Source: Novosphingobium rosa NBRC 15208
GTDB lineage: Bacteria; Pseudomonadota; Alphaproteobacteria; Sphingomonadales; Sphingomonadaceae
Direction: 5' to 3'
DNA: 64,000 nucleotides
NCBI RefSeq assembly: GCF_001598555.1
Contig: NZ_BCZE01000007.1
Location: 1-64,000 of the forward strand
Shown here: in pieces, positions 29,141 through 36,197 of the stretch
Numbering within the stretch: the first letter of the stretch is position 1
How the letters are laid out: each line of letters begins with the position of its first letter
Translations under genes and position numbers: made by a program
Notes under the pieces: model-generated
Told to the model about the DNA's origin: nothing
Database searches by the model: none
Seen by the model: the letters and a program-made list of their open reading frames with translations, nothing else

Positions 29141-29385
29141 AGTGCGAGGGGGTTACCCCCTCGCGCTCCCGGAACGTCTTCCGACGAGAGGGCAGCGGCT
29201 CCTAAATGTAGCGCCCAGCCTCTCCACCTGCGCAGCATAAAGCGCCGCAGGCAATCGATCCGCAGATCGATACATAGCGCAGGCGATTTACAGGCCTGCG
29301 GCGCTGCAACGTTAGCCCTATGGTCGAACCCGAAGCGCCACGCAGACAAAAATGGGAGCGCGAGGGGATAATCCCCTCGCACCTT
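29141..29385. repeat. Dispersed hairpin-ended intergenic repeat, copy 5 (complete)
   Basis: The left hairpin is GCGAGGGGG-TTA-CCCCCTCGC (29144-29164) and the right hairpin GCGAGGGG-ATAAT-CCCCTCGC (29360-29380), preceded by GGGAGC. The core contains CTCTCCACCTGCGC, GCGCCGCAGGC, an ATCGATCCGCAGATCGAT palindrome, GGCCTGCGGCGC and CGAACCCGAAGCGCC. It matches copy 2 in the same orientation and copy 4 in reverse. It occupies the convergent gap between the CHAP and DUF3297 genes. Confidence 0.88.
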
Positions 29386-29399
29386 ACTTTTCTTAAACC

Positions 29400-29708
29400 T
29401 TAAGCCTTGGCCACCGGGGCGTCTTCACCCAGATCCTCGAACCATGCTTCCACGGGCCCGCTCAGCTTGATCGTCAGCGGATTGCCCTTGCGGTCCATCG
29501 ACTTGCCGGCCTGCACGCGCACCCAGCCTTCGGAGATCGAGTATTCCTCGACATTGTTGCGCACCACGCCCTTGAAGCGGATGCCGATGCCGCGCTGGAG
29601 CAGGTCCGCGTTGAAATGCGGGCTGGCGGGGTTGATCGCCAGACGGTCGGGCGGGGTATCCGCGCCGGTGGTGGTGGCGGGCGAGCTGGTTTCTGGCGTG
29701 TCAGTCAT
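29400..29708 (-). CDS. DUF3297 family protein
   Basis: This small 102-residue cytoplasmic protein has no signal peptide. The segment PDRLAINPASPHFNADLLQRG and the later GIRFKGVVRNNVEEYSISEGWVRV are typical of DUF3297, a family of unknown function widespread in proteobacteria. ATG 29708 (MTDTPETSS) is the likely start. It is followed by a repeat copy and preceded, in the opposite direction, by the tRNA-Val pair. Confidence 0.82.
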   Translation of the reverse strand: MTDTPETSSPATTTGADTPPDRLAINPASPHFNADLLQRGIGIRFKGVVRNNVEEYSISEGWVRVQAGKSMDRKGNPLTIKLSGPVEAWFEDLGEDAPVAKA

Positions 29709-29787
29709 GGTGTTGCTCAATAATTTTCGCGAGCCACTTGTCAACGTCGCGCGGTGCGTCTAGTGGCGCCTCTCCGCAAGTGACAGC

Positions 29788-29862
29788 GGGCGCGTAGCTC
29801 AGCGGTAGAGCACACCCTTCACACGGGTGGGGTCACAGGTTCAATCCCTGTCGCGCCCACCA
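29788..29862 (+). tRNA. tRNA-Val (anticodon CAC), copy 1
   Basis: The 75-base sequence folds as a standard tRNA: acceptor GGGCGCG/CGCGCCC with A discriminator and encoded CCA, D-arm GCTCAGCGGTAGAGC, anticodon stem CACCC/GGGTG with loop TTCACAC (anticodon CAC) and T-arm GGTTCAATCC. It reads the GUG valine codon. An identical copy follows 51 bp downstream. Confidence 0.96.
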
Positions 29863-29913
29863 TCCTTTGGGATGGCCAGTCACTCGGAACCCGCCCGATT
29901 GGTTTCGGGATGC

Positions 29914-29988
29914 GGGCGCGTAGCTCAGCGGTAGAGCACACCCTTCACACGGGTGGGGTCACAGGTTCAATCCCTGTCGCGCCCACCA
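29914..29988 (+). tRNA. tRNA-Val (anticodon CAC), copy 2
   Basis: Identical over all 75 bases to the copy at 29788, with the same encoded CCA. The two are probably one transcript. Immediately downstream, starting within the CCA, is a 9-bp perfect hairpin (29986-30008) that could act in termination or 3' processing. Confidence 0.96.
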
Positions 29989-30008
29989 TGAAATCCTTCA
30001 TTTCATGG
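29986..30008 (+). terminator. Hairpin overlapping the 3' CCA of tRNA-Val copy 2
   Basis: CCATGAAAT-CCTTC-ATTTCATGG is a perfect 9-bp stem whose first bases are the tRNA's encoded CCA. A weak T run (GATTTCCC) follows. It may terminate the tRNA transcript or compete with folding of the tRNA end. Confidence 0.5.
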
Positions 30009-30218
30009 TGATTTCCCGGGCCGCCGATGCGGCGAACCGTGCCCTGACTGCGCCATGCGCATAAAATCCCCCTTGCATCGCTGAAAAACACGCGGAAATC
30101 CGGGGATCTTTCAGTCAATCGATTGAAGCCGCAAGCATTCGTTACAATTTTTTACCCACAATGCCCTTCTCTTGTGTAAACTGCGGCCATCACGGGTCCA
30201 TCAAGGAGAGAAGTCGCC

Positions 30219-30713
30219 ATGGCTAATGAAACATTGCTTACGCTTGCCGCCGATATTGTTTCGGCGCATGTCAGCAACAACACTGTGTCCAATGACGACC
30301 TGCCTCGCCTGATCCAGTCGGTTTACGGTTCGCTGCAGGGTCTGGGTCAGGAAGCTCCGGTGGAGCACAAGCCGGAACCGGCGGTGTCGGTGCGGGCCTC
30401 GCTCAAGTCCGATACGCTGACGTGTCTGGATTGCGGCACCAAGATGAAGATGCTCAAGCGCCATCTGGCCACCGATCACGGGCTGAGCCCGGCGGAATAT
30501 CGCGCGCGCTGGGGCCTGAATGCCGATTATCCGATGGTCGCGCCCGATTATGCCGCGCGCCGCAAGGAGCTGGCCGTGAAGATCGGTCTGGGCCGCAAGC
30601 CTGCCGGTGACGACGCGGCGGCCAAGAAGCCCCGTGCGGTCGCCAAGGATGGCGCGGCGCCGGCCAAGCGCGGCCCCCGCAAGAAGGCTGAGAGCGAAGC
30701 CAGCGCGGCTTGA
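30219..30713 (+). CDS. MucR/Ros-family zinc-finger transcriptional regulator
   Basis: MucR/Ros proteins are DNA-binding regulators that bind AT-rich sites and silence genes in an H-NS-like manner in alphaproteobacteria. The 164-residue protein has an N-terminal oligomerization region (ADIVSAHVSNN) and the Cys2-His2 finger CLDCGTKMKMLKRHLATDH at about residues 69-87, followed by GLSPAEYRARWGLNADYPMVAPDYA. The Lys/Ala-rich tail (about 130-164) is longer than in the classical family. An AAGGAGAG site lies upstream of ATG 30219, and the 230-bp upstream region is AT-rich for this genome, consistent with autoregulation (inferred). Confidence 0.93.
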   Translation: MANETLLTLAADIVSAHVSNNTVSNDDLPRLIQSVYGSLQGLGQEAPVEHKPEPAVSVRASLKSDTLTCLDCGTKMKMLKRHLATDHGLSPAEYRARWGLNADYPMVAPDYAARRKELAVKIGLGRKPAGDDAAAKKPRAVAKDGAAPAKRGPRKKAESEASAA

Positions 30714-30748
30714 GGTTTTCGGCGGGGCCCTTACGGCGCCCCGCCCCT

Positions 30749-31846
30749 TCAACCATCCGGATGCGGCGCGATGGCGCGGCGCATCAGCATCAGCCCCGGC
30801 AGCAACGGCAGCCATAGCGTCAGCACCCGCAGCAGCAGCGTGGCCGCCAGCCCCGTGCCGGAGGGCACGCCCATCAGGCTGAGCATCAGCGTGCAGGTCG
30901 CCTCGAAACTGCCCAGCCCCAGCGGCACCGGCCCCAGCGTGATGACGATCGAGGCCATCATGAAGGCGATATAGGCCGTGACCAGTTCGGCCCACAATCC
31001 TGTATTCTGGCCAGCCGAAACCTGCCCCAGCGCCCGCAGGCAGGCCAGCAGCGTGAAGGCGTCGAGCAAAAAGATCAGCGCGTTCCAGAACGTCACCTGA
31101 GCGATCAGCGGGCGGTCCCTCAGCAGAGCGCCGGGCGCCTCGCCCACTGTCACCAGCAGATCGCGCACAAAGCCCAGCTTCGCCATCCAGCGCGGCAACG
31201 GATGGCGCCCGCGCTGCCTCAGCCACAGCGCCGTGCCGGGAATAGCCATCGCCACCAGCAGGAACAGGCTGACCAGTCCGGTGATCCACAGCATCACATG
31301 CCCATGCAGCCAGAGCAGCGCCAGCATCGCCACAGCGAACACCGCATAGGCTGCATAAAAGCCGATCATTGAGAGAATCAGCGCCGCCACCGAAGCGCCG
31401 CGCGGCACGCCGTTCAGCATCAGTTGGTCCACCAGCACCACATTGCCGCCAAGCCCGGCGCTGGGGAGCGCCTGATCGGCAAAGAGCTTGGTGATCGCGA
31501 TGCGCAGCAGGCGCGGCATCGGCTGAGGATGCCCGGCATGGCGCAGCACGGCCTGCCAGCCCAGCGCGAGGGCCACATAGGTCAGGATCTGCAGGCCCAG
31601 CGCCGCCGCCAGCCAGTCGGGGCTGGCCTTGCCGACCAGCATCAGCAGATGCGCGATCTCATGGCGACGCAGCACGGCCGCCACCAGCGCCCCCACCAGC
31701 ATGATGCCGAAAAACCAGCCGCGCCAGCGCCCGGAAGCAACAGCCCCGCCAGGAGCAGATCTGGCCGGGTCAGCCACCAAGGAGACACCGCCGCCCTTTT
31801 GTGCCCAACCCTTGCGGGTGAAGCCTGATTGCCGGGTCTGTGCCAA
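30749..31846 (-). CDS. LPG synthase-like transmembrane protein (UPF0104)
   Basis: The product, up to 365 residues, has about eight hydrophobic segments and the family traits of lysylphosphatidylglycerol synthase transmembrane-region proteins: LADQALPSAGLGGNVVLVDQL-like loop near residue 128 and GPVPLGLGSFEATC near 308. Proteins with only this region are thought to be flippases or transporters of lipid-linked substrates. The start is uncertain: TTG 31846 gives the full frame and GTG 31777 a shorter N-terminus; neither has a clear ribosome-binding site. Confidence 0.78.
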   Translation of the reverse strand: MAQTRQSGFTRKGWAQKGGGVSLVADPARSAPGGAVASGRWRGWFFGIMLVGALVAAVLRRHEIAHLLMLVGKASPDWLAAALGLQILTYVALALGWQAVLRHAGHPQPMPRLLRIAITKLFADQALPSAGLGGNVVLVDQLMLNGVPRGASVAALILSMIGFYAAYAVFAVAMLALLWLHGHVMLWITGLVSLFLLVAMAIPGTALWLRQRGRHPLPRWMAKLGFVRDLLVTVGEAPGALLRDRPLIAQVTFWNALIFLLDAFTLLACLRALGQVSAGQNTGLWAELVTAYIAFMMASIVITLGPVPLGLGSFEATCTLMLSLMGVPSGTGLAATLLLRVLTLWLPLLPGLMLMRRAIAPHPDG

Positions 31847-31899
31847 GGAGTCTCATGGCGATGAAATGCGGTCAGCCTTGCACTGGTTCCTGACGAAGA

Positions 31900-32394
31900 T
31901 CAGGGCTGCGCTTTCCAGCAGGGCGCCAGCGCCTCCAGCGAGCGATCGACCCAGTCCGCCAGCGACGAACCGACATTCGAACTGATCCTTATCTCCCCTC
32001 CCGCATCGGAGGAGGGCACGCTCAGCGTGTAGATCGCGCCATCCATAACGATGGTCATCTCCTGCCCTGGCACGCCATAAGGTGCGGGCCGGGGCATGGT
32101 GATGCCACCCATGGCGGCCATCACCGGGCGAATCGCCGGGCAGCTTGCGCTGTCGGCCCATTGCACCCGGGTCTGGCGACCGCGGCCATGGTTGGCGGGC
32201 GCCTGCCGGGTGAAGCGCAGCCGATAGGCGAAAGGCGCGCCCTGAGGGCTCTCGCCAGTGGCGATATCCACCGTCTCGCGCACCCGGTTGAGCGCGCCGG
32301 CCCGGCTGAATTGCGCCCATTGGTTCAGCAAAGGGCTGTTGGCGGCGGCATCCTGAACAGGCGCTTGAGCGAACATCAGCAACAAAGGCAGCAT
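31900..32394 (-). CDS. Secreted protein of unknown function
   Basis: The 164-residue product begins with a short hydrophobic segment (MLPLLLMFAQAPVQDAAA) that looks like a signal peptide, followed by a soluble region with two Cys (SCPAIRP and LAPCWKAQP) that could pair. I do not recognise the family. A longer start at 32451 is possible, but ATG 32394 puts the hydrophobic stretch at the N-terminus. It is divergent from the DszC-type monooxygenase gene, 237 bp away. Confidence 0.6.
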   Translation of the reverse strand: MLPLLLMFAQAPVQDAAANSPLLNQWAQFSRAGALNRVRETVDIATGESPQGAPFAYRLRFTRQAPANHGRGRQTRVQWADSASCPAIRPVMAAMGGITMPRPAPYGVPGQEMTIVMDGAIYTLSVPSSDAGGEIRISSNVGSSLADWVDRSLEALAPCWKAQP

Positions 32395-32523
32395 GCGGCC
32401 ATCCCCATCCCGTGGCGGGATCAGACTGACATGCTGAAAAGATCTTCTCAACGCGAATCAGCCGTTTCGGAGCCGTTCGGGCCCGGGGGCATGAAGCTGG
32501 GTCATCGCAGTCGACATTATATC

Positions 32524-32562
32524 TACCATGCCAATAGGTTTTAAGATGTATATGAGGGTCTC
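32524..32562. promoter_or_regulatory. AT-rich candidate regulatory site upstream of the DszC-type gene
   Basis: An AT-rich island (ATTATATCTACCATGCC, AATAGGTTTTAAGATGTATATG) lies 70-110 bp before the monooxygenase start. It contains CCAATAGG, of the form CCnATnGG. A similar CCTATGGG with AAA flank occurs upstream of the divergent operons at 38832. A shared regulator is a guess from this resemblance. Confidence 0.3.
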
Positions 32563-32631
32563 TGATCCGAGTCCCCGGCATGAGCGCGCATGGCCGCATG
32601 GCCCGCGCCTGATGCCTCAAGGAGAGTTTGC

Positions 32632-33900
32632 ATGCCCGAAGCCCTGACGCTCGCCAAAGTCCCGCCCCATGGGTCCGGGCGCGAACCAGCCCCGCCCCCC
32701 CTGACGCGCGAGGCGATCCTGGCCCGTCTGCCCGAGTTGCTGGAGACCGTGGCCAAGGGCGCCGCCGAGCGCGAGCGCAGCCGCGAACTGCCCTTCCATC
32801 TCTTCGACGATCTGCGCCGCACCGGCCTCACCTTTCTGCGCGTGCCCGAAGTGCTGGGCGGACCGGGCGGCAGCTTTTCCGATCAGCTGGAGGTGACTGT
32901 CGCGCTGGCCTCTGCCGATTCCGGTGTGGCCCATGCGCTGCGCAGCCATTTCGCCTTTCTCGAAAGTCTGGCGATCGATCCCGCCGCCGAAGCCAGCCGC
33001 AAGCATGCCCCTCAGGTGCTGGCGGGCAAGATCTTCGGCGGCGCGCATATGGAGATCAACACGCCGCGCCCCAACCAGTTTCGCACCCGCCTGACGCGTG
33101 AGGGAACGCATTACCGCCTCAACGGTGAGAAATATTACGCCACCGGCGCGATCTTCGCCGACTTCCACAGCTTCAGCGCCATGAACGAAGCCGATGAGAT
33201 GATCCATGTGCTGCTGCCCGCCGGTCGCCCCGGCGTGACGCTGCTGGATGACTGGGATGGCATGGGCCAGACCCTTTCGGCCAGCGGCACGGTGCTGCTG
33301 GAGAATGTGGAAGTCTTCCCCGAAGAGATCGGCGCACACCGCGGCAATGATCCCTTCCGCCGCCGCCATGGCGCAACCCGCGCGCAATTGCATCTGGTGG
33401 CGGTGATGGGCGGCATCGTGCGCAATGTGCTGGCCGATGCCATCCATTTCACCACCCAAAAGGCCCGCGCCGCCAAGCACAGCAGCGCGGACAAGGCGTC
33501 CGGCGATCCCTTTGTGCAGCAGACGGTGGGCGATCTTTCGGCGCTCTCGCATGTGATCGATGTGACCATCGCCGATGTGGGCCGCCATCTGGACCGCAGC
33601 GCAGAGGCCTTCGCGGCAGGCGAGAGCGATCCCGAGGTGCTGGACCGCCTGGTCCTTGCGGCGCAACTCGCCAATTCCAAGGCGCAGATCATGGTGGGCC
33701 GTCTGGCGCAGCAGGCCGCCGAGCGCCTGTTCGACACCGGCGGTGGCTCGGCCATCCTGCGCAAGCAGGGGTTCGACCGGCACTGGCGCAATGTGCGGAC
33801 CCTGCTCAACCACAATCCGGCGCTGCTGCGCGGGCGGGTGCTGGGCGATTACTACCTCAACGCCGCGCGTGAGGATTTCGACGAGGGCCGGGTCTTCTGA
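32632..33900 (+). CDS. DszC/SfnB-type flavin-dependent monooxygenase (acyl-CoA dehydrogenase fold)
   Basis: The 422-residue protein has the acyl-CoA dehydrogenase fold as used by FMNH2-dependent monooxygenases such as DszC (dibenzothiophene S-oxidation) and SfnB (sulfone use). Seen features are LRRTGLTFLRVPEVLGGPGG at about 61-80, ASADSGVAHALRSH near 96, TGAIFADFHSFSA near 170 and the C-terminal FDTGGGSAILRKQGFDRHWRNVRTLLNHNP near 365-395. The start ATG 32632 has a strong AAGGAG site 7 bp upstream. It converges with the rhodanese-desulfinase operon across a terminator and is the likely first, S-oxidizing step of the locus. The substrate is unknown. Confidence 0.86.
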   Translation: MPEALTLAKVPPHGSGREPAPPPLTREAILARLPELLETVAKGAAERERSRELPFHLFDDLRRTGLTFLRVPEVLGGPGGSFSDQLEVTVALASADSGVAHALRSHFAFLESLAIDPAAEASRKHAPQVLAGKIFGGAHMEINTPRPNQFRTRLTREGTHYRLNGEKYYATGAIFADFHSFSAMNEADEMIHVLLPAGRPGVTLLDDWDGMGQTLSASGTVLLENVEVFPEEIGAHRGNDPFRRRHGATRAQLHLVAVMGGIVRNVLADAIHFTTQKARAAKHSSADKASGDPFVQQTVGDLSALSHVIDVTIADVGRHLDRSAEAFAAGESDPEVLDRLVLAAQLANSKAQIMVGRLAQQAAERLFDTGGGSAILRKQGFDRHWRNVRTLLNHNPALLRGRVLGDYYLNAAREDFDEGRVF

Positions 33901-33923
33901 TCCTTCCTCACAAGCGGATGCAG

Positions 33924-33958
33924 AAAGGGGCGCCAATCGACTGGATTGGCGCCCCTTT
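33924..33958. terminator. Bidirectional intrinsic terminator
   Basis: AAAGGGGCGCCAAT and ATTGGCGCCCCTTT form a perfect 14-bp stem with a 7-base loop in the 75-bp gap between the convergent monooxygenase and rhodanese genes. T-rich ends on both strands suit termination of both operons. Confidence 0.9.
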
Positions 33959-33975
33959 CCTCATTGCCCGGCAGA

Positions 33976-35082
33976 TCAGGCCAGGGCTTCGGCCTTCTTG
34001 TCGGCGCGGGCGAAGGCATGGTGCAGAATGGCGATCTCGAAATTGCGGCGCGAGAGCCAATGCGCCACCGTGGCGGCGCGCACGCCATCCGCATCGTCGA
34101 TCAGCACCAGCCGCGCGCCGCGCGTGGCGATGGTGCGGCTCGACAGGCCCAGCAGCTGGCCGCCTTCCGCCGGGAGCGTGCCTTCCAGATGCTCGGCGGC
34201 GTATTCCTCGGGGGTGCGCACATCGAGCAGATAGGTGGTGCGGTCCTTGTCCTCGGCCCAATTCCGCGCGGTGGCCAGATCGATATCCGGGAAGCGGGTT
34301 TTCGTTTCGAAACGCGCGGCATGATCGCGCCCGAAGGCGCGGCCCCCTTCGGTAACAGGGCCGTAAACGCGGGTCGCGCCGGTTTCCAGCTCCCAGCCCG
34401 CGCGGCGCCATGCGGCGGTGCCGTCCTCCAGATAGGAGACGCGGTTGACCAGCCCGGCATCGATCAGCGTCTGGGCTCCCAGAATGGCCCGCGGCAGACC
34501 CGCGCAGGACACCACGATATGCGTGGACGCCGAAGGCACCACATCGGACACATGCAGCAGCAGTTCGGCCCCGGGAATGTTCACCGCGCCGGGCACATGG
34601 TCGCGGGTGAATTCGGGGACGGTGCGCGTATCGATCACGATCACATCCTCGCCCTTCTCGCGCGCGATGGCCAGCTCCTGCACGGTGAAGGCAGGCGTGC
34701 CGCGCTCATCACGCACGGCGCGGGTGAAGTCATTGCCCGGAATATCGAAGGAGAGATGGGCATGCGGCCCGTTCACCCAGCCGGGAAAGCCGCCTTCCAG
34801 CGCCACCGTGCCGGTCCACCCCTGCCCCTGCAAAATCCGCGCGAAGGTCTCGGCGCTGTCATCGCCGCCATCGACCAGCACGGTGCGGATCACCTTGCGC
34901 GGCACATAGAGCCCGATCTGGTCCAGCAACACATCCTCGGGCACATTCTTGCCGAACAGCGGGCTGCCATAATAGGCGATGTCCCTGGGCGCGCGAATAT
35001 CCACGACGGCCAGTTCCGCGCCATCCTGCAGCCATTGGGCGAAGGTGTCGGGGGAAATCGAAAGGTTCGAAGCTTGGGTCAT
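33976..35082 (-). CDS. Three-domain rhodanese-like sulfurtransferase
   Basis: The 368-residue protein has three rhodanese-like modules: about residues 8-105 (VVDIRAPRDIAYYG), 130-235 (VIDTRTVPEFTRDHVPGAVNIPG) and 265-360 (LLDVRTPEEYAAEHLEG). Only the middle one has a catalytic Cys (Cys193 in VVSCAGLPRA). The first and third have Asp at the matching place (VDGGDD, LIDDADG). Rhodaneses move sulfane sulfur as an enzyme persulfide. It is the last gene of a four-gene operon, 35 bp after the desulfinase-like gene, so it probably handles sulfur released by the pathway. Confidence 0.86.
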   Translation of the reverse strand: MTQASNLSISPDTFAQWLQDGAELAVVDIRAPRDIAYYGSPLFGKNVPEDVLLDQIGLYVPRKVIRTVLVDGGDDSAETFARILQGQGWTGTVALEGGFPGWVNGPHAHLSFDIPGNDFTRAVRDERGTPAFTVQELAIAREKGEDVIVIDTRTVPEFTRDHVPGAVNIPGAELLLHVSDVVPSASTHIVVSCAGLPRAILGAQTLIDAGLVNRVSYLEDGTAAWRRAGWELETGATRVYGPVTEGGRAFGRDHAARFETKTRFPDIDLATARNWAEDKDRTTYLLDVRTPEEYAAEHLEGTLPAEGGQLLGLSSRTIATRGARLVLIDDADGVRAATVAHWLSRRNFEIAILHHAFARADKKAEALA

Positions 35083-35117
35083 GCTCGTCTCTCCTCGGGA
35101 ATGGGCGGCAGCGGCGA

Positions 35118-36173
35118 TCAGGCCGGTTGCAGATCGGCGGACAGCGCCAGCTGCTCCACCAGCGTTTCGGCCAGACGCAGGGGGGCGGGATCGATCCAGC
35201 TGTCGAAAGCGAAATCCTGAATGAAACCCTCGGCCACCAGATAGTCCTTCTGGGCGCGCAGGCCTGCCACGCTGGTTTCGGACAGGGTCACGGTGAAACG
35301 TTCATGGACATGCGGGCCGAAGCCGCGCTTCACGGCGGCTTGGGTAGCGCCGGTTTCCGCCGCGATGGCCTGCACCACCTCGTCATGATGGGTGCGGGCC
35401 CATTGCGCGGTCTTTTGCAGCACCGCCAGATAGCGCGCCACGATCAGCGGATGGTTTTGCGCCAGATCGCGGTTCACCGTGATCGGACGCGGCGTGCCGG
35501 CATTGACGCGCAGCAGCGGGTCGCTCTGCTCGTTGATGTCGAGGATCGGGCGGAAGCCGTGGCGCTCGATCAGCGTGGCGCTGAAGGCCCCCTTGGCATA
35601 GACCGCATCGACCGTGCCATCGAGCAACCCTTGCGCGTTCAGGCGCAGCTTGGGGCTGGCGCCGACATCGCGCTCGGCCGCCGTGTCTTCGCGCAGATCG
35701 AAATCGCCGCCATGCAGATCGACGAAGATGACCTCGTCGCGCCCGATGCCGCCGATCTTCAGCGCGGTGAGCAGCCCGCGCAAATCCTCGGCGCGGCCAA
35801 TATCCACGATCTGGCTGTCATGCCTGGGCAGGCCCAGCCGCGCGCCGCGCAGATCGGCGACAGTGCGCAAAGGGCTGTCCTCCCGCACCAGAATCAGCTG
35901 CTCCTCATCGACCCAGGTGATGCCGACGACCACCGTATCGCGGCCCTCGCCCCTGGCCCAGAGCGGGGGGACATTGCCGCCCTCGCGGAACTGGTTCTCA
36001 TGGGTGTGGTCGAAGTGAGAGAGACGCACGGCCTTGTCCTGCGCGGCGCGGATCGATTCCAGCGCCAGACCGTTGCGGGCGAACTCGCCATGCAGCCAGC
36101 GGAAATGCTGCGCGATGCCCGATGTGGTGGGCACGGGGCAGCGGGTGTACCAGATGGTTGTGGGCTCGGTCAT
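35118..36173 (-). CDS. DszB-like sulfinate desulfinase (periplasmic-binding-protein fold)
   Basis: The 351-residue protein resembles SsuA/THI5-type binding proteins, but it begins directly with TIWYTRCPVP and has no signal peptide, so it is cytoplasmic. It keeps all four active-site residues described for 2'-hydroxybiphenyl-2-sulfinate desulfinase DszB (Cys27, His60, Arg70, Gly73): here Cys12 in TRCPVP, His53, Arg63 and Gly66 in FREGGNVPPL, with identical His-to-Arg-to-Gly spacing. DszB cleaves a C-S bond to release sulfite. ATG 36173 has a GAGGAG site. It lies between the ABC binding protein and the rhodanese genes in one operon. The substrate is not known. Confidence 0.83.
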   Translation of the reverse strand: MTEPTTIWYTRCPVPTTSGIAQHFRWLHGEFARNGLALESIRAAQDKAVRLSHFDHTHENQFREGGNVPPLWARGEGRDTVVVGITWVDEEQLILVREDSPLRTVADLRGARLGLPRHDSQIVDIGRAEDLRGLLTALKIGGIGRDEVIFVDLHGGDFDLREDTAAERDVGASPKLRLNAQGLLDGTVDAVYAKGAFSATLIERHGFRPILDINEQSDPLLRVNAGTPRPITVNRDLAQNHPLIVARYLAVLQKTAQWARTHHDEVVQAIAAETGATQAAVKRGFGPHVHERFTVTLSETSVAGLRAQKDYLVAEGFIQDFAFDSWIDPAPLRLAETLVEQLALSADLQPA

Positions 36174-36197
36174 GATACTCTCCTCGAAACTATGCCA

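Noticed and set aside
35118..36173. Periplasmic sulfonate-binding protein SsuA
   Set aside because: There is no signal peptide, a separate binding lipoprotein is encoded next to it, and the DszB catalytic residues are conserved.
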